From: Leishmania mexicana MHOM/GT/2001/U1103 | Lineage: Eukaryota > Euglenozoa > Kinetoplastea > Trypanosomatida > Trypanosomatidae | NCBI RefSeq assembly: GCF_000234665.1 | Contig: NC_018312.1 | Span: forward strand, 668,291 to 732,290 | Direction of reading: 5' to 3' | Length of the DNA stretch: 64,000 bases | Part shown: positions 1 to 10,634 of the stretch, piece after piece | How the letters are laid out: every line of letters starts with the position of its first letter | Numbering within the stretch: position 1 is the first letter of the stretch | Made by a program: the position numbers and the translations under genes | Notes under the pieces: generated by a model | Databases searched by the model: none | What the model saw: the letters and a program-made list of their open reading frames with translations, nothing else | Told to the model about the DNA's origin: nothing

Positions 1-1661
1 GTCCGCATCTCGGTCCTTCTCTCACTCGACGCAGCGCAGTTGTCGACCGCAGCCAGGGTCTGCAGAACGTACGAGTCAAGCCGATTAAGCGCGGCCAGTC
101 GCTCGTGAATGCGGGCGTCTCTGTCCTCCATCTCTTTCTCCAGCACCATCCACTCCGTCACGGCCTTCACACCTGCCTCGGAGAGCGGTCGGCTGATGGG
201 AGAGTTCGCGTCAAGGACATCAAAGCCAATGAGCTCGACCTGGTGAGCCTCCTCTACCGACGGTGCGGCGGTGGCTTGTGCCGTCTGTTCCTCGTCCTGG
301 TGCTGCTGCTGCCTCTCGAGAGTCAAACGGCGCACCTCAGCGAGGATGGCGCTGCCCTCCGCCACGCTGAGGTTGGCATCGAGCGACACACCGACACGCG
401 TGATGCCGAACACCTCCCTGATCGCCTCCATGACACACGCGGAGCGCCACCCACCGCCAATCACCTCAACGCGGGGGGGCACGGCTGCTGCCTGTGAGCC
501 GTCCTCCGTCGCGTTCGGCGACGGCAGCTTCTCTTTGATGGCCGTGAGCATCGCACGCACTGCCTGCAGAAACGGCAGCGCCGCCTGCTCCATCATCGCA
601 CGCGTTACGGAAACGACGATGTCGATGTCTCCGATAAGACCTTCTAGCTGCACCTGCGTCTCGTCCGTCGTCGAGAGCACCTCCTTGGCCTTTCGGCATT
701 CGCGCAGGATCTTTCGAAACGACTTCATGTCGCCACGCAAGGGGTCCGCCGCTGCGCCGAACTTCTTGCCGAGCTCACTGTAAACGTGGCTGCAGAGAAG
801 AGCATCGATGTACTCGCTGCCCATACGCAGCGTCTGGCAATCCACCTTCTCCACGCGCGGCTGAGAAGCAATAATGAGGGAAGCGACAGAGCAGCTCTGT
901 CCAATGTCAATCAGCACCACTGGCACCGACGCGCCGTCGTGATTCGCGGGTAGGCTTCTGTACTGAAGGTGGTGGAAGTACACGGCGGTGGCCTCGTCTG
1001 AGTGGGCGATTATCGTCTGCTCTTGCGGCAAGCCAGCAAGCAAAGTGGCTTGGCGGAGCGCTTCGAAGGAAGCCGCGCATGCGGCAGACGGCACGGCCAG
1101 GCAGACGGGAGAAGTGCGTATCATCTCCTTGTCCGGCAAGAATTGCAGTAGCGACTTGATGTAGAAGGCAGCCACCTGCGCCGGATGGGTAAGGTGCTGC
1201 TGCGTGCCAAGCTGCCGGGATTTCAAGACAACAGCCTCGGTCATGGCGGTAGCCGGTGACACCACCTGCAGTGACACGGCGGTGTCCTTTGGCACCTGCT
1301 CCCCAGACGTGTAGCCAAAGATCCACGGTGCAAGATCGACAATGGTCTCCGACGCCTTTGTCACCTGCCGCGCCGCCGCGTTCTCGCCGAAAGAGCGAGC
1401 CTCATTCGCGGCAAACGACACCACGGTGCTCGTAGCCTCGTTGCCCAAGGCGTTCCGTATAATTGTCGGCATTAGCTTTTCTGGATTCATGATAGCCACG
1501 CGAGTGGTAGCGGAGCCAATGTCGATGCCGACCGTATACGTGGTCACGGCTGCCGTTGAAGCCTGCCCGGTAGCCGCCGGAGAAGTTGGCGGAGGTTGCG
1601 GGGTTACCGGAGACGCCGGTGAGGCCCCCGCGCCTGTAATGGATGCGTCCGTGGCGCTCAT
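1..1661 (-). CDS. Hsp70/Hsp110-superfamily chaperone-like protein, 5' part (runs off the window)
   Basis: The frame is open from an ATG at 1661 to the window edge, giving 553 residues of an actin-fold ATPase of the Hsp70 superfamily. After about 42 Ala/Pro/Thr-rich residues comes a phosphate-1 type motif, GIDIGSATTRVAI (45-57). A second phosphate loop with IDIGQSCSVA lies near 250-260, and an adenosine-loop motif, VIGGGWRS, near 400. The first motif departs from the classical Hsp70 DLGTT, and the region rich in charged helices after residue 290 resembles Hsp110-type members. I therefore infer an atypical Hsp70/Hsp110, perhaps a nucleotide-exchange or specialised chaperone, rather than a canonical Hsp70. 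The substrate-binding half is outside the window. A possible splice acceptor (CACCACAG) lies at 1698-1705. Confidence 0.8.
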   Translation of the reverse strand, partial: MSATDASITGAGASPASPVTPQPPPTSPAATGQASTAAVTTYTVGIDIGSATTRVAIMNPEKLMPTIIRNALGNEATSTVVSFAANEARSFGENAAARQVTKASETIVDLAPWIFGYTSGEQVPKDTAVSLQVVSPATAMTEAVVLKSRQLGTQQHLTHPAQVAAFYIKSLLQFLPDKEMIRTSPVCLAVPSAACAASFEALRQATLLAGLPQEQTIIAHSDEATAVYFHHLQYRSLPANHDGASVPVVLIDIGQSCSVASLIIASQPRVEKVDCQTLRMGSEYIDALLCSHVYSELGKKFGAAADPLRGDMKSFRKILRECRKAKEVLSTTDETQVQLEGLIGDIDIVVSVTRAMMEQAALPFLQAVRAMLTAIKEKLPSPNATEDGSQAAAVPPRVEVIGGGWRSACVMEAIREVFGITRVGVSLDANLSVAEGSAILAEVRRLTLERQQQHQDEEQTAQATAAPSVEEAHQVELIGFDVLDANSPISRPLSEAGVKAVTEWMVLEKEMEDRDARIHERLAALNRLDSYVLQTLAAVDNCAASSERRTEMR

Positions 1662-3027
1662 CGTTGCCCACGAAGAAACAGTTTGTCGAACAAATCTCTG
1701 TGGTGCCTCACGTACGACGCCAAGGAAAAGCGCCAAAGAGTGCGGGTGCAGCGGTTGAAGGGGGAGGGGGTGGGCAACGGAAGGGGAGATGCTGAGCCGA
1801 GTGAGTGTCTGTCTGTATGTGTGTGGTGTAATGAGGGTGCGCACTCACGGTGGTGACGTTTGTGGGTGCTGAGTTGGTGAGTGTGCGTTAATGTCTTGTT
1901 GTTGGTGCTAGTGCTGAGATCTGCGGCGTGTCCAAGAGAAAAGGGGGATAAAACGAAGACAATGCAAGATGAAAGCGAGTTAGAGGTGTGCCGCCACACA
2001 CACAGAGAGAAAGAGAGAGAAAGGCTCAAGGGCATGAATGCCAAGAGCGCTCAAGTCTTTTCACCGTCTCTCTGCTGAGGCGAGGCACGACTCCCTTCTC
2101 TGCCATAGTGACGGCGAAAAAAGGCGCGGCAGTCCTCCTTCCATGCCGAAAATGTGAAGAAACAAAAATCAGATGTCGGCATGTTTGTAAGCGTTAATGT
2201 CATGAAGGCGCTTCGTCAGAGAGAGAGAAATGGGGGGAGGAGGGAGGAGGCCGCCCACGAGCACCTGTGCTAGCAAGTCCACAGCAGCACGCCTGTCGGC
2301 AACGGCACCCTCACGCACCCACACGTTCGAGCTTTGGCCGCTCTCACGCTCTGGACGTGCCGCTCTCCGCGCCCCTTTGGTGTTTCCCGTCTGGATTGTT
2401 TGCTTCGTTTGCGTTATTACGCCGTGTCTTGAGACGACACTAGGTGACGCGCCGTGGCGAGCGAGTGCGGGCCACAACGTGCAGACACCAACACACACAC
2501 ACGCTCGCACCCTTGAAAAAGAAAGAAGTTGCATACGTGGAGAATGAGCCCAACAACAAGAAACGGAAACGATAAAGGAAAGGGCTCGCAGAAAAGCGGC
2601 AACGGCATCCGACGACGACACACCGCATCAGCAGGACCTCCTCCATTCTTCACACCCTCGCACAGGCATTGCACACATGCGTACGTCGAAACGCCCTCCA
2701 CCGGATCAGCGGCTATGGACCAACAGCTCCCAAGCACATGCACACGCGCGAGTGCGAGTGGCACGCTCACCCGTCCTCTCGACTGACATCAGAGCTTAAA
2801 ACAGCAGAGCACGACAAAACACTCTCCATGGTCACCAAAACAACGGCACAGCCCCAGCCCCCTCCCCCTCCACCTCCTCCATCCGTTGGAGGACAAGAGA
2901 GGGAGGGAGGGAAGGAGGGAGAGGGCGCTGTCACCTGCTACGCGGCCCACCTGCTCACAAGACACTCCTCGCGTGCAGCAGTCCAGTCCACCTACCACTT
3001 CCCTTGCCTTGCAGCGAATTAGGCGCA
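1662..3027. other. Intergenic region between the Hsp70-like gene and SEC16
   Basis: I see no credible gene. On the transcribed strand it holds the SEC16 3' UTR and the 5' UTR of the Hsp70-like gene, with pyrimidine-rich tracts (for example around 2860-2930) and short CA/TG runs. Confidence 0.6.
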
Positions 3028-6000
3028 CTAATTCGTGTTGAACATGTCCACGTACTGCGGCCGCCCAGCAGGCCGTGCTGCACCACGACCAGCAATCGTT
3101 GGCGGCGGCGCCTCACGGCCAGCAAAGGCCGGGGCGCCACCACCTGGGTGAGGTGCCAGCATGCCCCCTTCAGCATGAACGGGGGCTAGAGCACCAGGGC
3201 CAGGACGCGCGTTTCCAGGCTGAGGCACTTTACCCGGTGCTGGTTGCTGCGGCGGCGCCGACTCAGCGGGGGATGGGCCCCATGCGTCCGCAGAAGCTGC
3301 TGGCGCGGAAGTCTGCCCCGCAGCCTTGAGTGCCATCTTGGGCGGGCCTGCCTTGGCGAGCTCTCGCAGCCGCTTCTCCTCCTCCGTCTCCTCGAACAGC
3401 CACCGGCCCGTCACAGGGTCGAACGCTGGTGGCTTCTCCGTATCAAGGTGCATCGGCTTCGCCTCGTCCGCCTTCTCGTCAGCCGCCTCACTGCTGCCGC
3501 GCCGAAAGAAGTTGCGCAGCACATCGAGCGAGCGAGATCGACGCGGCGCGGGCTGCTTCAACTTACCAGCAGCTGGCGCCAGTGCCTCCTTGGCGCTGGC
3601 GTTGCCGGGCTTGCCGTCAGAAGGTGGTGCCGACCGCTCCGGCGGCTGGAGGGCGGCCGCGCACTGCTCGCGTGTAAGCGGAGAGGTGGCGGTCCCAGGC
3701 GGCGTGGACGGCAGCGACGCGCGGTTGCGTAATGAGGGGTGCTGCGGTGTCGGCGCCTCTCGCTGCTGGGGGTTTCGCGGCGGCACCGGGCCGGTGTGGT
3801 GCACCTGTGAGGTGGCGCGCGCCAATGTTGACCTGCTTGTGCTAGGCACCTCATCAGCCTCGTTATCGGCGTTCTGCGGCAGCCCTTCGCGCGAGTGTGA
3901 TGGGAGTCCGACGGAGGCGTTTGGGGAGGGCTGCTGCGTGGTGGCCTCCCTCTCAGGGACCGACCCACCCCTCGCTGCCGCAGCAGCGCCGTCTAAAGCA
4001 TCTGCTGGCGGCGACGGCGACAGCGGCGGCACGCCACCGAAGAGGTAGACGAGCTCATTGAGTGTGCGCGGCGGCACGCGCAGAGAGAAGGCCAGCGGTG
4101 GGGGCATGCGTTGCAGTAACGCATGCAGCGCTTGCGCAGACTCCTTGTCAAGTCCCAACTCGCGCAGCCACAGCACTTGCATCATGCGGTACCCGACGTC
4201 GATCCGAGGCTGGCCGTGTGGTAGTCCGTGAAACGGCACTGGCGGGCCAGCTGAGTCGGGGGGCGACAGTGGAGGCGCCCGTGCATCGAGTCGCGCGCTC
4301 ACCAGCTGCACCAGCTGCGTGAGCAGCGTCGTGACAGGTGTCAGGAAGCTTGCACGGCATCCCTGCGTAGGGTGGTACGTGCCGCCGACGACGCCAATGC
4401 GCCGCCGTATCTCCTCCATGACCTGCCGCTGATCTGGACGCGGCAGCAGATCCTCCACATTCTCCGGAGACAGAGAGGAAGCCGGGGGAAGAGGCTCCGC
4501 ACCGGCGCGGACCGGCCCCCCCATACCAAGTGGGGTGAGGTGCAGTAGCAGCAAGCACGTGTGCGCCTCCTCGACGAGGTGAAGCTGATGGAGCGTCGTG
4601 GCAAGCTGCAGCAGGCCATCTCCGCTGCGGCGAGTGAAGTTGGCAAGCAAAACCGCAGCGTGGCGGCGCCACGTTTGCTGCAGCATCTCCTGATCGCGCA
4701 AGAACATCTGCTGTTGCCGTTTGTGTTGCTGCTGCTGGTGCTGGGCAACCTCCGACATGCTTCTCCCCTCATCTAATGCCGTCGCCTCCTCATCCTCCTC
4801 GTCCGTCTTCGAGGGAGGCGGGACCAAGGGAGGGAGTGGCATCTCGTTGAACATGCTGTAGGCGTGGGCGAGCGGAGACGTCACCGAAAGCTCCTGCTGC
4901 ATGACCGCCTGGACACTGCGTAGGTACAAGTCCTTGGTCGGGCACATCATGGAGATCAGGAGCGCGTGCACGTGCAGGTGCGCCTCGAGGGCGGCCTCGA
5001 CCGCCTCCACGCGCTGGCCCGTGCACAGCAGGTCCTCCACCCGGCGGAGCGCCGCAGCCCGCTCCTTCGAGTCGCATCTAGCGGTGCTGGTCACCGGGTT
5101 CAGCGGCGAGACTGCCATTAGCGCATCATTCGCCCCCGTGGCGCTGGTGCTACCAGTGCCAGCCGCGGCACTTGCAGTGGTACCCCTGCTACGAGCGGTC
5201 GCCGAGCGCCGACGAGCGTCAGTCTGCGCCGCCGCCGTAAGCAGCTCGGCGAGTCGGCGGCCACCGTTGTTCTTCCACACAAAGCCGCCTCCATCCTTTT
5301 GTGGCAGTGCGTCCATCAGCATCACCTCTACCACCTCACCGAGCGGGGCTGGGACGCAGTCCTTCAGCGCGACCATCAACCCCGTCAACACCGAGCCTGT
5401 CGCTTCGTCCCCGACCGCCCACTGGTCCGCGAGCAGAACACACGGCAGCACCGCGTCCGTCAAGGCTCGCACATAGCGCCGGCCGTACTCGGTACCCCGG
5501 ATACCCTTGCGGTCCACCATCGACCCCCGCGCCGTCAGCGCCTCTGTCACGCTACAGAAGCTGAGACAGATCCCGATGCTGCCTCCCAGTGTACCCACAC
5601 CAAGAGGACGCGGCACCGGTGACGTGTTAGCGCGAGTAGCTCCACTTAGCGGTGTGGTTCGTACCGGCCCCGTTCTCGAGGAAGCCGAGGTGATCGGCTG
5701 CGCTAACGGAGACCGGGTGCTGTTCGCGATGAGTGGCGACAAGGAGTTCGGGTTGTTGAAACACGCCGCGATGCATGGAAAGCCTCTCCTGTCGCTGCTG
5801 TTGACACCCTGAACCCCTGGCAGGGGGGTAGCGCCGCCGACGAAGATGGCGAAGCACGGTGCCCCGCTGCGGCGTGACTTCTTGCGCACTGCCCCGCCGG
5901 CAAACGATCCTGTCAGCGACGCGCCGCCCGACAATGCGCCGCTGCCATTGATACTCATGTTTGTGGCGCTCAGGTAGAAGTTGGAGTTTTGGGCGGACTT

Positions 6001-9000
6001 GGAGAAAGGGTTGACCAGGGTGGCACCACTTGGCGTGTGTGCGGTAGCGGTGCTGAGGGCACCTTCGTCACCGGGAAAGTTTAGCAGCGGGGCGGTGGTA
6101 GAGTTGGACTCCATCGGCGGCGCTGGATGGTCCTTCGGCGGCGGCGGCGGCGGCGCGCCGCTCGGCTCCAGAGATGAGGTAGACAAGTAGCCGGAGGCCT
6201 TCACTACCTGCGAATGCTGCGGCGGCTCGTGCTGCACCAGAGCCGATTGAACGGAGCCGAGAGAGCCCATCGGGGCTTGGGGTGGCCTTTGACTCAATGT
6301 GCTGTTGACGGAGGTGCCCGCCGCATCCGGCAGCGGCCCGTTCAACGGGGCGAAGAGAGAATTCTCGCCTGGTTCCAGGAAAGGGTTGGACGAGGATGGG
6401 CAGTCGTGGCAACTCCACGTGTCAGTCACGTAGCGCGGCGACGGCTTCAGCGCTAGAAGACTGTCCTTGCAGAGGGAGTTCTCAGAGAAGCTTGCGCTGT
6501 GCGGACAGTCCGGGTTCGGAAGCTGTTGCAAGGCACTACTCTTGGAGATGGTCCTCGTCGGCAGAACTGGCGGAGGAGGGCCGGATGCCTGCGGTATGAG
6601 ATGAGCAGAGCGGCCGGTCGGCCCCTCTTGGCGCTGCTCCTGCGCATGCGGCTCTTGTGTTGGAAGCTGCGGCGGTCGTTGCTGAGACGCTTGTAGCACT
6701 TTAGGCTGAGCTTGCGTGAGGGTGGCGCTGAGAGGTTTTGCAGCGTGAAGACCATTCGGCGGCGGCAGCAGCTGGTGCTGCCCGGCAGCGCTACTCCCCT
6801 CACTCAGCCCATCCTGCATGGAGCGACGAACAGCGTGGGCCCCGTTGTCGTGCGTGTAGTCGAGCGCGCCGCCGTCGGTATCGCCAAATTCGCCCTCGTC
6901 CTGCTCAGTTGTCGCCCTTTGTGTCTCCTCCAGCTGCGGCACGCTGTCGAAGGGTAGAGGCCGCCGTGGTACTGGCGACCCGTCGGCCACAGCCCGCGCA
7001 TCCTCATCACGCACGTAGGGGGACACCGCGTAGAGGCCGCGGCTCATGTTGGGGGGCACATGTGAGCTGGAAGAGTCTGACAGTGGCAGTGGATGCTGCT
7101 GCCTCTGCGGCGGTGCTCGAGACACCGAGCCCGCACCACCCCCTCGCGGCGTGGTAAAGCCAGTCGCGAGTCCAGCTGCTGTTGTCGTGTCGCCGCTGCC
7201 AGCGGCAAAGAGCGGCTGCTGCTGTTGTTGCGGTAGCGGCGGTAGAGGAAGACCAGCAGCGCCGGCATCTTCCGCTGTGGGAATGTCCTTCGGACTTGAC
7301 CAGTTCTCTGGTAGGTTTGCCTCCAAGCCGTGATAGGATAATGACGGCGTCGAGGGCGGCGCGCCGCTGTGAAAACCGCTGTGCGGTGCGCCATGCAGCA
7401 GAGGCCCCGGTTGTGGCTGCTGCTGGGGATGTTCCCAGTGCTGCTGCTGACAAGATCGCTGTTCCCGGCTCACTGTCGGCGGTGGTGGCGGTGGCGACGC
7501 AGCAGTGTTGCCGCCGCCGCTCTTCCCGGCCATCGCACGGAATGGATTGAAGTGTGCCTTAGCACCGAGAGTAGGGTTGCTGCTGGTCATGACAGCGGTG
7601 CTGTGCTCCTGTCGACAGGCACTCTTTTCATCTGCGCTCGGTCCACTCTGTGGCGGCTCGTCGGTTGGCCTGGGCAGCGATCCCCTCGCGTCGAGACGTG
7701 GGGTGTGGGTGTGGGCGTTTGCAGGCGCTTCCGCTCCCGAAAAAGTCGTCCCGTCCTCGATAAGGCCATTGGGATTCCTCGGCGGCGCTGAAGGATGAGA
7801 ATTGGTCGCGGCCACGCTTGCATGACCGCCACCGTCACCGCGCTCGGCGTCGGCTCTTTGCAGCGGCGCGTCCGCCTGTTGAGGACCGTCGTGACGTGCG
7901 TTCACGCCCTTGGGATCGCCCGCCTGCGCGTTCGAAAGCAGAGCTGCATCCCAGGTGAGGGAGTCCCCGTTGTCGCCCATGGTCAGCCGAACGCTCCGCG
8001 ACGAAAAGGAGTATCCTGTCCCTGACGAAGCGCTGCCGGTGCATAGAGTCTCCAGCCCCGGCACCAAGAGCGACGCGTCTGTGGCTGCGTTCCCGTCTTT
8101 ATCGCTGCTTCTATGCGTCGGTGCAGAGCTCCATTGACCACGCATCTCTGAGCGTGCCCCGGCGCTGCGCTCCTCCGGTGCGCTTTGGCTCTCTTGCACC
8201 AAGGCCGACGGTTGCTGCTGGGGATGTGCTGTGACGCTGGAGAAAGACGTGTTACGCAAGGACGCATGGCGGGCGCCGCGAGACGTGAGGGCAGCCTCCA
8301 GTAGCTTGCGGCCCCGCGACGCCGTCGTGGTCGAGTCTACCCGAGATGAGGTTGCGCGCACCGTGCGCTGCACGACGCTGTCGCCTCCGCCAGGCTGGAG
8401 AAAAGCCGGCACACTGCGACGCAGCCCAGAGTTGATGTTGGGCGACTGTTCCAGCGCGGATGGTGTACGGCGGCCACCGACCTCAAGTGCCGCAGCCGAT
8501 GTTGCTGCGACGCCACCCAGGATGCTGCTGCCGGGTGACGAGGGACGGCTGTTATGCGCCACGGCGGCAGCTGCCGCCGTCTTACTCGGGCTATTCACCT
8601 CCGCTGAAAACGTGTTATACTCCTTGCTGGTGCGGCTCGGTACCCAGTGACCGGTAACCTCGCTCGAGTCACGAGGCGTCTGGCGACCATTGCTTGAGGT
8701 GCGCGAGTTGACAGGCCAACCGAGAGCCGCGCCGCTAAGGCGAGTCGCCCGCAGTGGTGCGGCGGGAGCTGCGGCAGGAGTGGACGGCGAAGAAAAGGGG
8801 GCCGGCGGTAGATGTGACAGCGCCACTGTTGGCAGTGACGGCACGGGAGGGAAAGCAGGCGCCTGCTGCGCCTCCGGTTCCGTGTGCTCCAACATTGTAT
8901 NNNNNNNNNNNNNNNNNNNNNNNNNNNNNNNNNNNNNNNNNNNNNNNNNNNNNNNNNNNNNNNNNNNNNNNNNNNNNNNNNNNNNNNNNNNNNNNNNNNN

Positions 9001-9576
9001 CGGTGGAGGCGGGCCAGCGGCACTCGTATTCGTCTCTCCGTCAAAAGCGTAGTTGGGCACGGCGTACCGAGAGGCGCCACCTATACGCGGACCACCCGCA
9101 GAGGCAGCAGACGAAAGAGGCGGCGGAGGCGGTGCCCACGGCGTGTTGAGGGCTGCCGGCTTCGGTGGGGCCGCACAAGGGGGTGGAGGAGGTGAGCTGC
9201 CAGAGGGCTGGCCTAAGGTCAGCTGAGCGGGTGATGGTAAAGGGTGGCCTTTGCCCGCCTCTAGAGTCCCTGCCGCCACAAGTTGCCGAACAGGAGGAGG
9301 TGGAGCAGCTGGATCCGTGGGCCCTGGCGGTGGTGCGTAGCCGCTACCTGTGGTTGCAGGCGGCGGCGCCATGGTGCCTGCGGCGGGATTTGCGTACTGG
9401 CTGTAAGCACTCAGCATGTTGGACCGGCGCGCCGCCCCTGGGTCAGCGACGGAGGAGTAAGGTGCGCCTGGCGACCCTACGGGTCGCTTGCTGAACATGG
9501 ACAGCGTGTGCACTTCGCCGCCTCCGGCTGCGCCTGGCCTCGGAGGCGGCGGTGGGGGCGGTGGGCCACCAGACAT
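3028..9576 (-). CDS. SEC16: Sec16-like COPII coat assembly scaffold
   Basis: This predicted protein of about 2180 residues has the Sec16 architecture. A very long Pro/Gln/Ser-rich disordered N-terminal half is followed by a conserved helical central domain (about 1330-1840). Within it an ancestral-coatomer-element repeat, with LLCTGQRVEAVEAALEAHLH and HALLISMM (about 1510-1535), matches the Sec16/Sec31 family. A disordered C-terminal tail carries RLRELAKAGPPKMAL near 2075-2090. Sec16 organises ER exit sites by binding COPII subunits on the cytosolic face of the ER. The ATG at 9576 is chosen because strong splice acceptors lie at 9624-9625 and 9596-9597. The earlier in-frame start at 9639 would be removed from the mRNA and would add a hydrophobic leader unsuited to a cytosolic scaffold. 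The coding frame crosses an assembly gap (8901-9000), so the true length is unknown. Confidence 0.8.
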   Translation of the reverse strand: MSGGPPPPPPPPRPGAAGGGEVHTLSMFSKRPVGSPGAPYSSVADPGAARRSNMLSAYSQYANPAAGTMAPPPATTGSGYAPPPGPTDPAAPPPPVRQLVAAGTLEAGKGHPLPSPAQLTLGQPSGSSPPPPPCAAPPKPAALNTPWAPPPPPLSSAASAGGPRIGGASRYAVPNYAFDGETNTSAAGPPPPXXXXXXXXXXXXXXXXXXXXXXXXXXXXXXXXXXTMLEHTEPEAQQAPAFPPVPSLPTVALSHLPPAPFSSPSTPAAAPAAPLRATRLSGAALGWPVNSRTSSNGRQTPRDSSEVTGHWVPSRTSKEYNTFSAEVNSPSKTAAAAAVAHNSRPSSPGSSILGGVAATSAAALEVGGRRTPSALEQSPNINSGLRRSVPAFLQPGGGDSVVQRTVRATSSRVDSTTTASRGRKLLEAALTSRGARHASLRNTSFSSVTAHPQQQPSALVQESQSAPEERSAGARSEMRGQWSSAPTHRSSDKDGNAATDASLLVPGLETLCTGSASSGTGYSFSSRSVRLTMGDNGDSLTWDAALLSNAQAGDPKGVNARHDGPQQADAPLQRADAERGDGGGHASVAATNSHPSAPPRNPNGLIEDGTTFSGAEAPANAHTHTPRLDARGSLPRPTDEPPQSGPSADEKSACRQEHSTAVMTSSNPTLGAKAHFNPFRAMAGKSGGGNTAASPPPPPPTVSREQRSCQQQHWEHPQQQPQPGPLLHGAPHSGFHSGAPPSTPSLSYHGLEANLPENWSSPKDIPTAEDAGAAGLPLPPLPQQQQQPLFAAGSGDTTTAAGLATGFTTPRGGGAGSVSRAPPQRQQHPLPLSDSSSSHVPPNMSRGLYAVSPYVRDEDARAVADGSPVPRRPLPFDSVPQLEETQRATTEQDEGEFGDTDGGALDYTHDNGAHAVRRSMQDGLSEGSSAAGQHQLLPPPNGLHAAKPLSATLTQAQPKVLQASQQRPPQLPTQEPHAQEQRQEGPTGRSAHLIPQASGPPPPVLPTRTISKSSALQQLPNPDCPHSASFSENSLCKDSLLALKPSPRYVTDTWSCHDCPSSSNPFLEPGENSLFAPLNGPLPDAAGTSVNSTLSQRPPQAPMGSLGSVQSALVQHEPPQHSQVVKASGYLSTSSLEPSGAPPPPPPKDHPAPPMESNSTTAPLLNFPGDEGALSTATAHTPSGATLVNPFSKSAQNSNFYLSATNMSINGSGALSGGASLTGSFAGGAVRKKSRRSGAPCFAIFVGGATPLPGVQGVNSSDRRGFPCIAACFNNPNSLSPLIANSTRSPLAQPITSASSRTGPVRTTPLSGATRANTSPVPRPLGVGTLGGSIGICLSFCSVTEALTARGSMVDRKGIRGTEYGRRYVRALTDAVLPCVLLADQWAVGDEATGSVLTGLMVALKDCVPAPLGEVVEVMLMDALPQKDGGGFVWKNNGGRRLAELLTAAAQTDARRRSATARSRGTTASAAAGTGSTSATGANDALMAVSPLNPVTSTARCDSKERAAALRRVEDLLCTGQRVEAVEAALEAHLHVHALLISMMCPTKDLYLRSVQAVMQQELSVTSPLAHAYSMFNEMPLPPLVPPPSKTDEEDEEATALDEGRSMSEVAQHQQQQHKRQQQMFLRDQEMLQQTWRRHAAVLLANFTRRSGDGLLQLATTLHQLHLVEEAHTCLLLLHLTPLGMGGPVRAGAEPLPPASSLSPENVEDLLPRPDQRQVMEEIRRRIGVVGGTYHPTQGCRASFLTPVTTLLTQLVQLVSARLDARAPPLSPPDSAGPPVPFHGLPHGQPRIDVGYRMMQVLWLRELGLDKESAQALHALLQRMPPPLAFSLRVPPRTLNELVYLFGGVPPLSPSPPADALDGAAAAARGGSVPEREATTQQPSPNASVGLPSHSREGLPQNADNEADEVPSTSRSTLARATSQVHHTGPVPPRNPQQREAPTPQHPSLRNRASLPSTPPGTATSPLTREQCAAALQPPERSAPPSDGKPGNASAKEALAPAAGKLKQPAPRRSRSLDVLRNFFRRGSSEAADEKADEAKPMHLDTEKPPAFDPVTGRWLFEETEEEKRLRELAKAGPPKMALKAAGQTSAPAASADAWGPSPAESAPPQQPAPGKVPQPGNARPGPGALAPVHAEGGMLAPHPGGGAPAFAGREAPPPTIAGRGAARPAGRPQYVDMFNTN
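8901..9000. other. Assembly gap of 100 Ns inside SEC16
   Basis: Exactly 100 undetermined bases lie in the proline-rich N-terminal part of SEC16. The same frame is open on both sides, but the round length suggests a placeholder. Flanking text is proline/alanine-rich, so a collapsed low-complexity repeat is a likely cause. Confidence 0.95.
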
Positions 9577-9623
9577 TACGATGGGGAGAGCGAGCCTGGC
9601 ACGCACAAGAAGAGGTCCAAAAG

Positions 9624-9646
9624 CTGCAAGAAGAAACAACTATGAA
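9624..9646 (-). promoter_or_regulatory. Predicted spliced-leader acceptor of SEC16
   Basis: On the minus strand a pyrimidine tract ends in TTGTTTCTTCTTGCAG, with the AG at 9625-9624, leaving a 5' UTR of 47 bases before the ATG at 9576. A second AG at 9597-9596 (GTGCCAG) is an alternative. Confidence 0.6.
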
Positions 9647-10634
9647 GTCTACCTCAGCACACGCGCACACGGCAAGTCCTTTTTTTGTTTTGTACCGCAC
9701 AATGCGCGCGCGGCGGGGAGGGGAGTAGAGGAGAGGGGAGGCGTTCGCGCGACCTTGCAGCACGGGTGCGATGCAAATGTTATAGCGCGTAGAAGAACGG
9801 GAAGTGAGGAGAGGGGGAAGAAAGAACAGTACACGACTTGCCTATTTTTTTCCTTTCTCGTTTTGGCTGCTCCTTTTGAGGGAGGGAGGGGAAGGCGTCT
9901 TGTGTCTCTCGTCGTGGTTGGCTATCTATTATGCCTGCTGCGTATGCCCGGTTGCGATAGCTGCGCCGCCATGTTCGAAGGCGGGAAGACCACCGCCACC
10001 ACACCGCACACGCAAGCGAGCGGCAGCATAACATGTAAGCAGCATCCGATACGCGCGCATATGGGAAGTCGAGCAAGGAAGGAAGGAGGTCAGAACGCAT
10101 CCAGGAGAGACAGCGCATGGGGACGGGAGGGAGGGGGGGCGAAGGTAGAAGCAGAAGAGAGACGCCATGCCATACCGGCGCACACTTTCATGAACCTCGA
10201 CTGCCCTAAAGGGAGCAGCGGGGACGGCGATCAGTCGACACAGCCGGTCGCTACCCCCTCATCTCTGTTTTTTCTGCGCCACAGCATCCAAAACAAAAGG
10301 GACGCGAGCTTGTCCTTCGCCTTCTCGCGATGTGTGGACTCCATCCTTGAGCTAGCAAAGATGGTGCCGAAAACTCACGTTTGCGTACATACGTGTTGAG
10401 GAGAACCTTTCGACTTCGCTGAAGCAGCAGACAGGGCAAGGGGTAGGGGCAGCAGCTGCGTGCCCCTCCCCCTCACCCCCTCTCCGCCACTCAACCGCCT
10501 CGCCGACGCGCCTGCCATGTACACTAGCGCAAGGACTGCGCTCACACGACCGTCGCGAAAAAAGAAGAAAGGCAAAAAAAAGACTTCACAAGGCGGAGCA
10601 TGTAGTGCAGGAGCGTGTGCAACAACTCCCCTGC
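9640..10634. other. Intergenic region between SEC16 and the Yju2-like gene
   Basis: No supported gene. It contains SEC16 5' flanking sequence and the 3' UTR of the Yju2-like gene, with T/C-rich stretches on the transcribed strand. A 303-residue open frame on the plus strand from 9488 is read as a shadow: its composition is that of UTR and antisense SEC16. Confidence 0.6.

Noticed and set aside
9488..10399. 303-codon plus-strand frame upstream of SEC16
   Set aside because: Antisense to the SEC16 start and its UTR; composition is repetitive and no family is recognisable.
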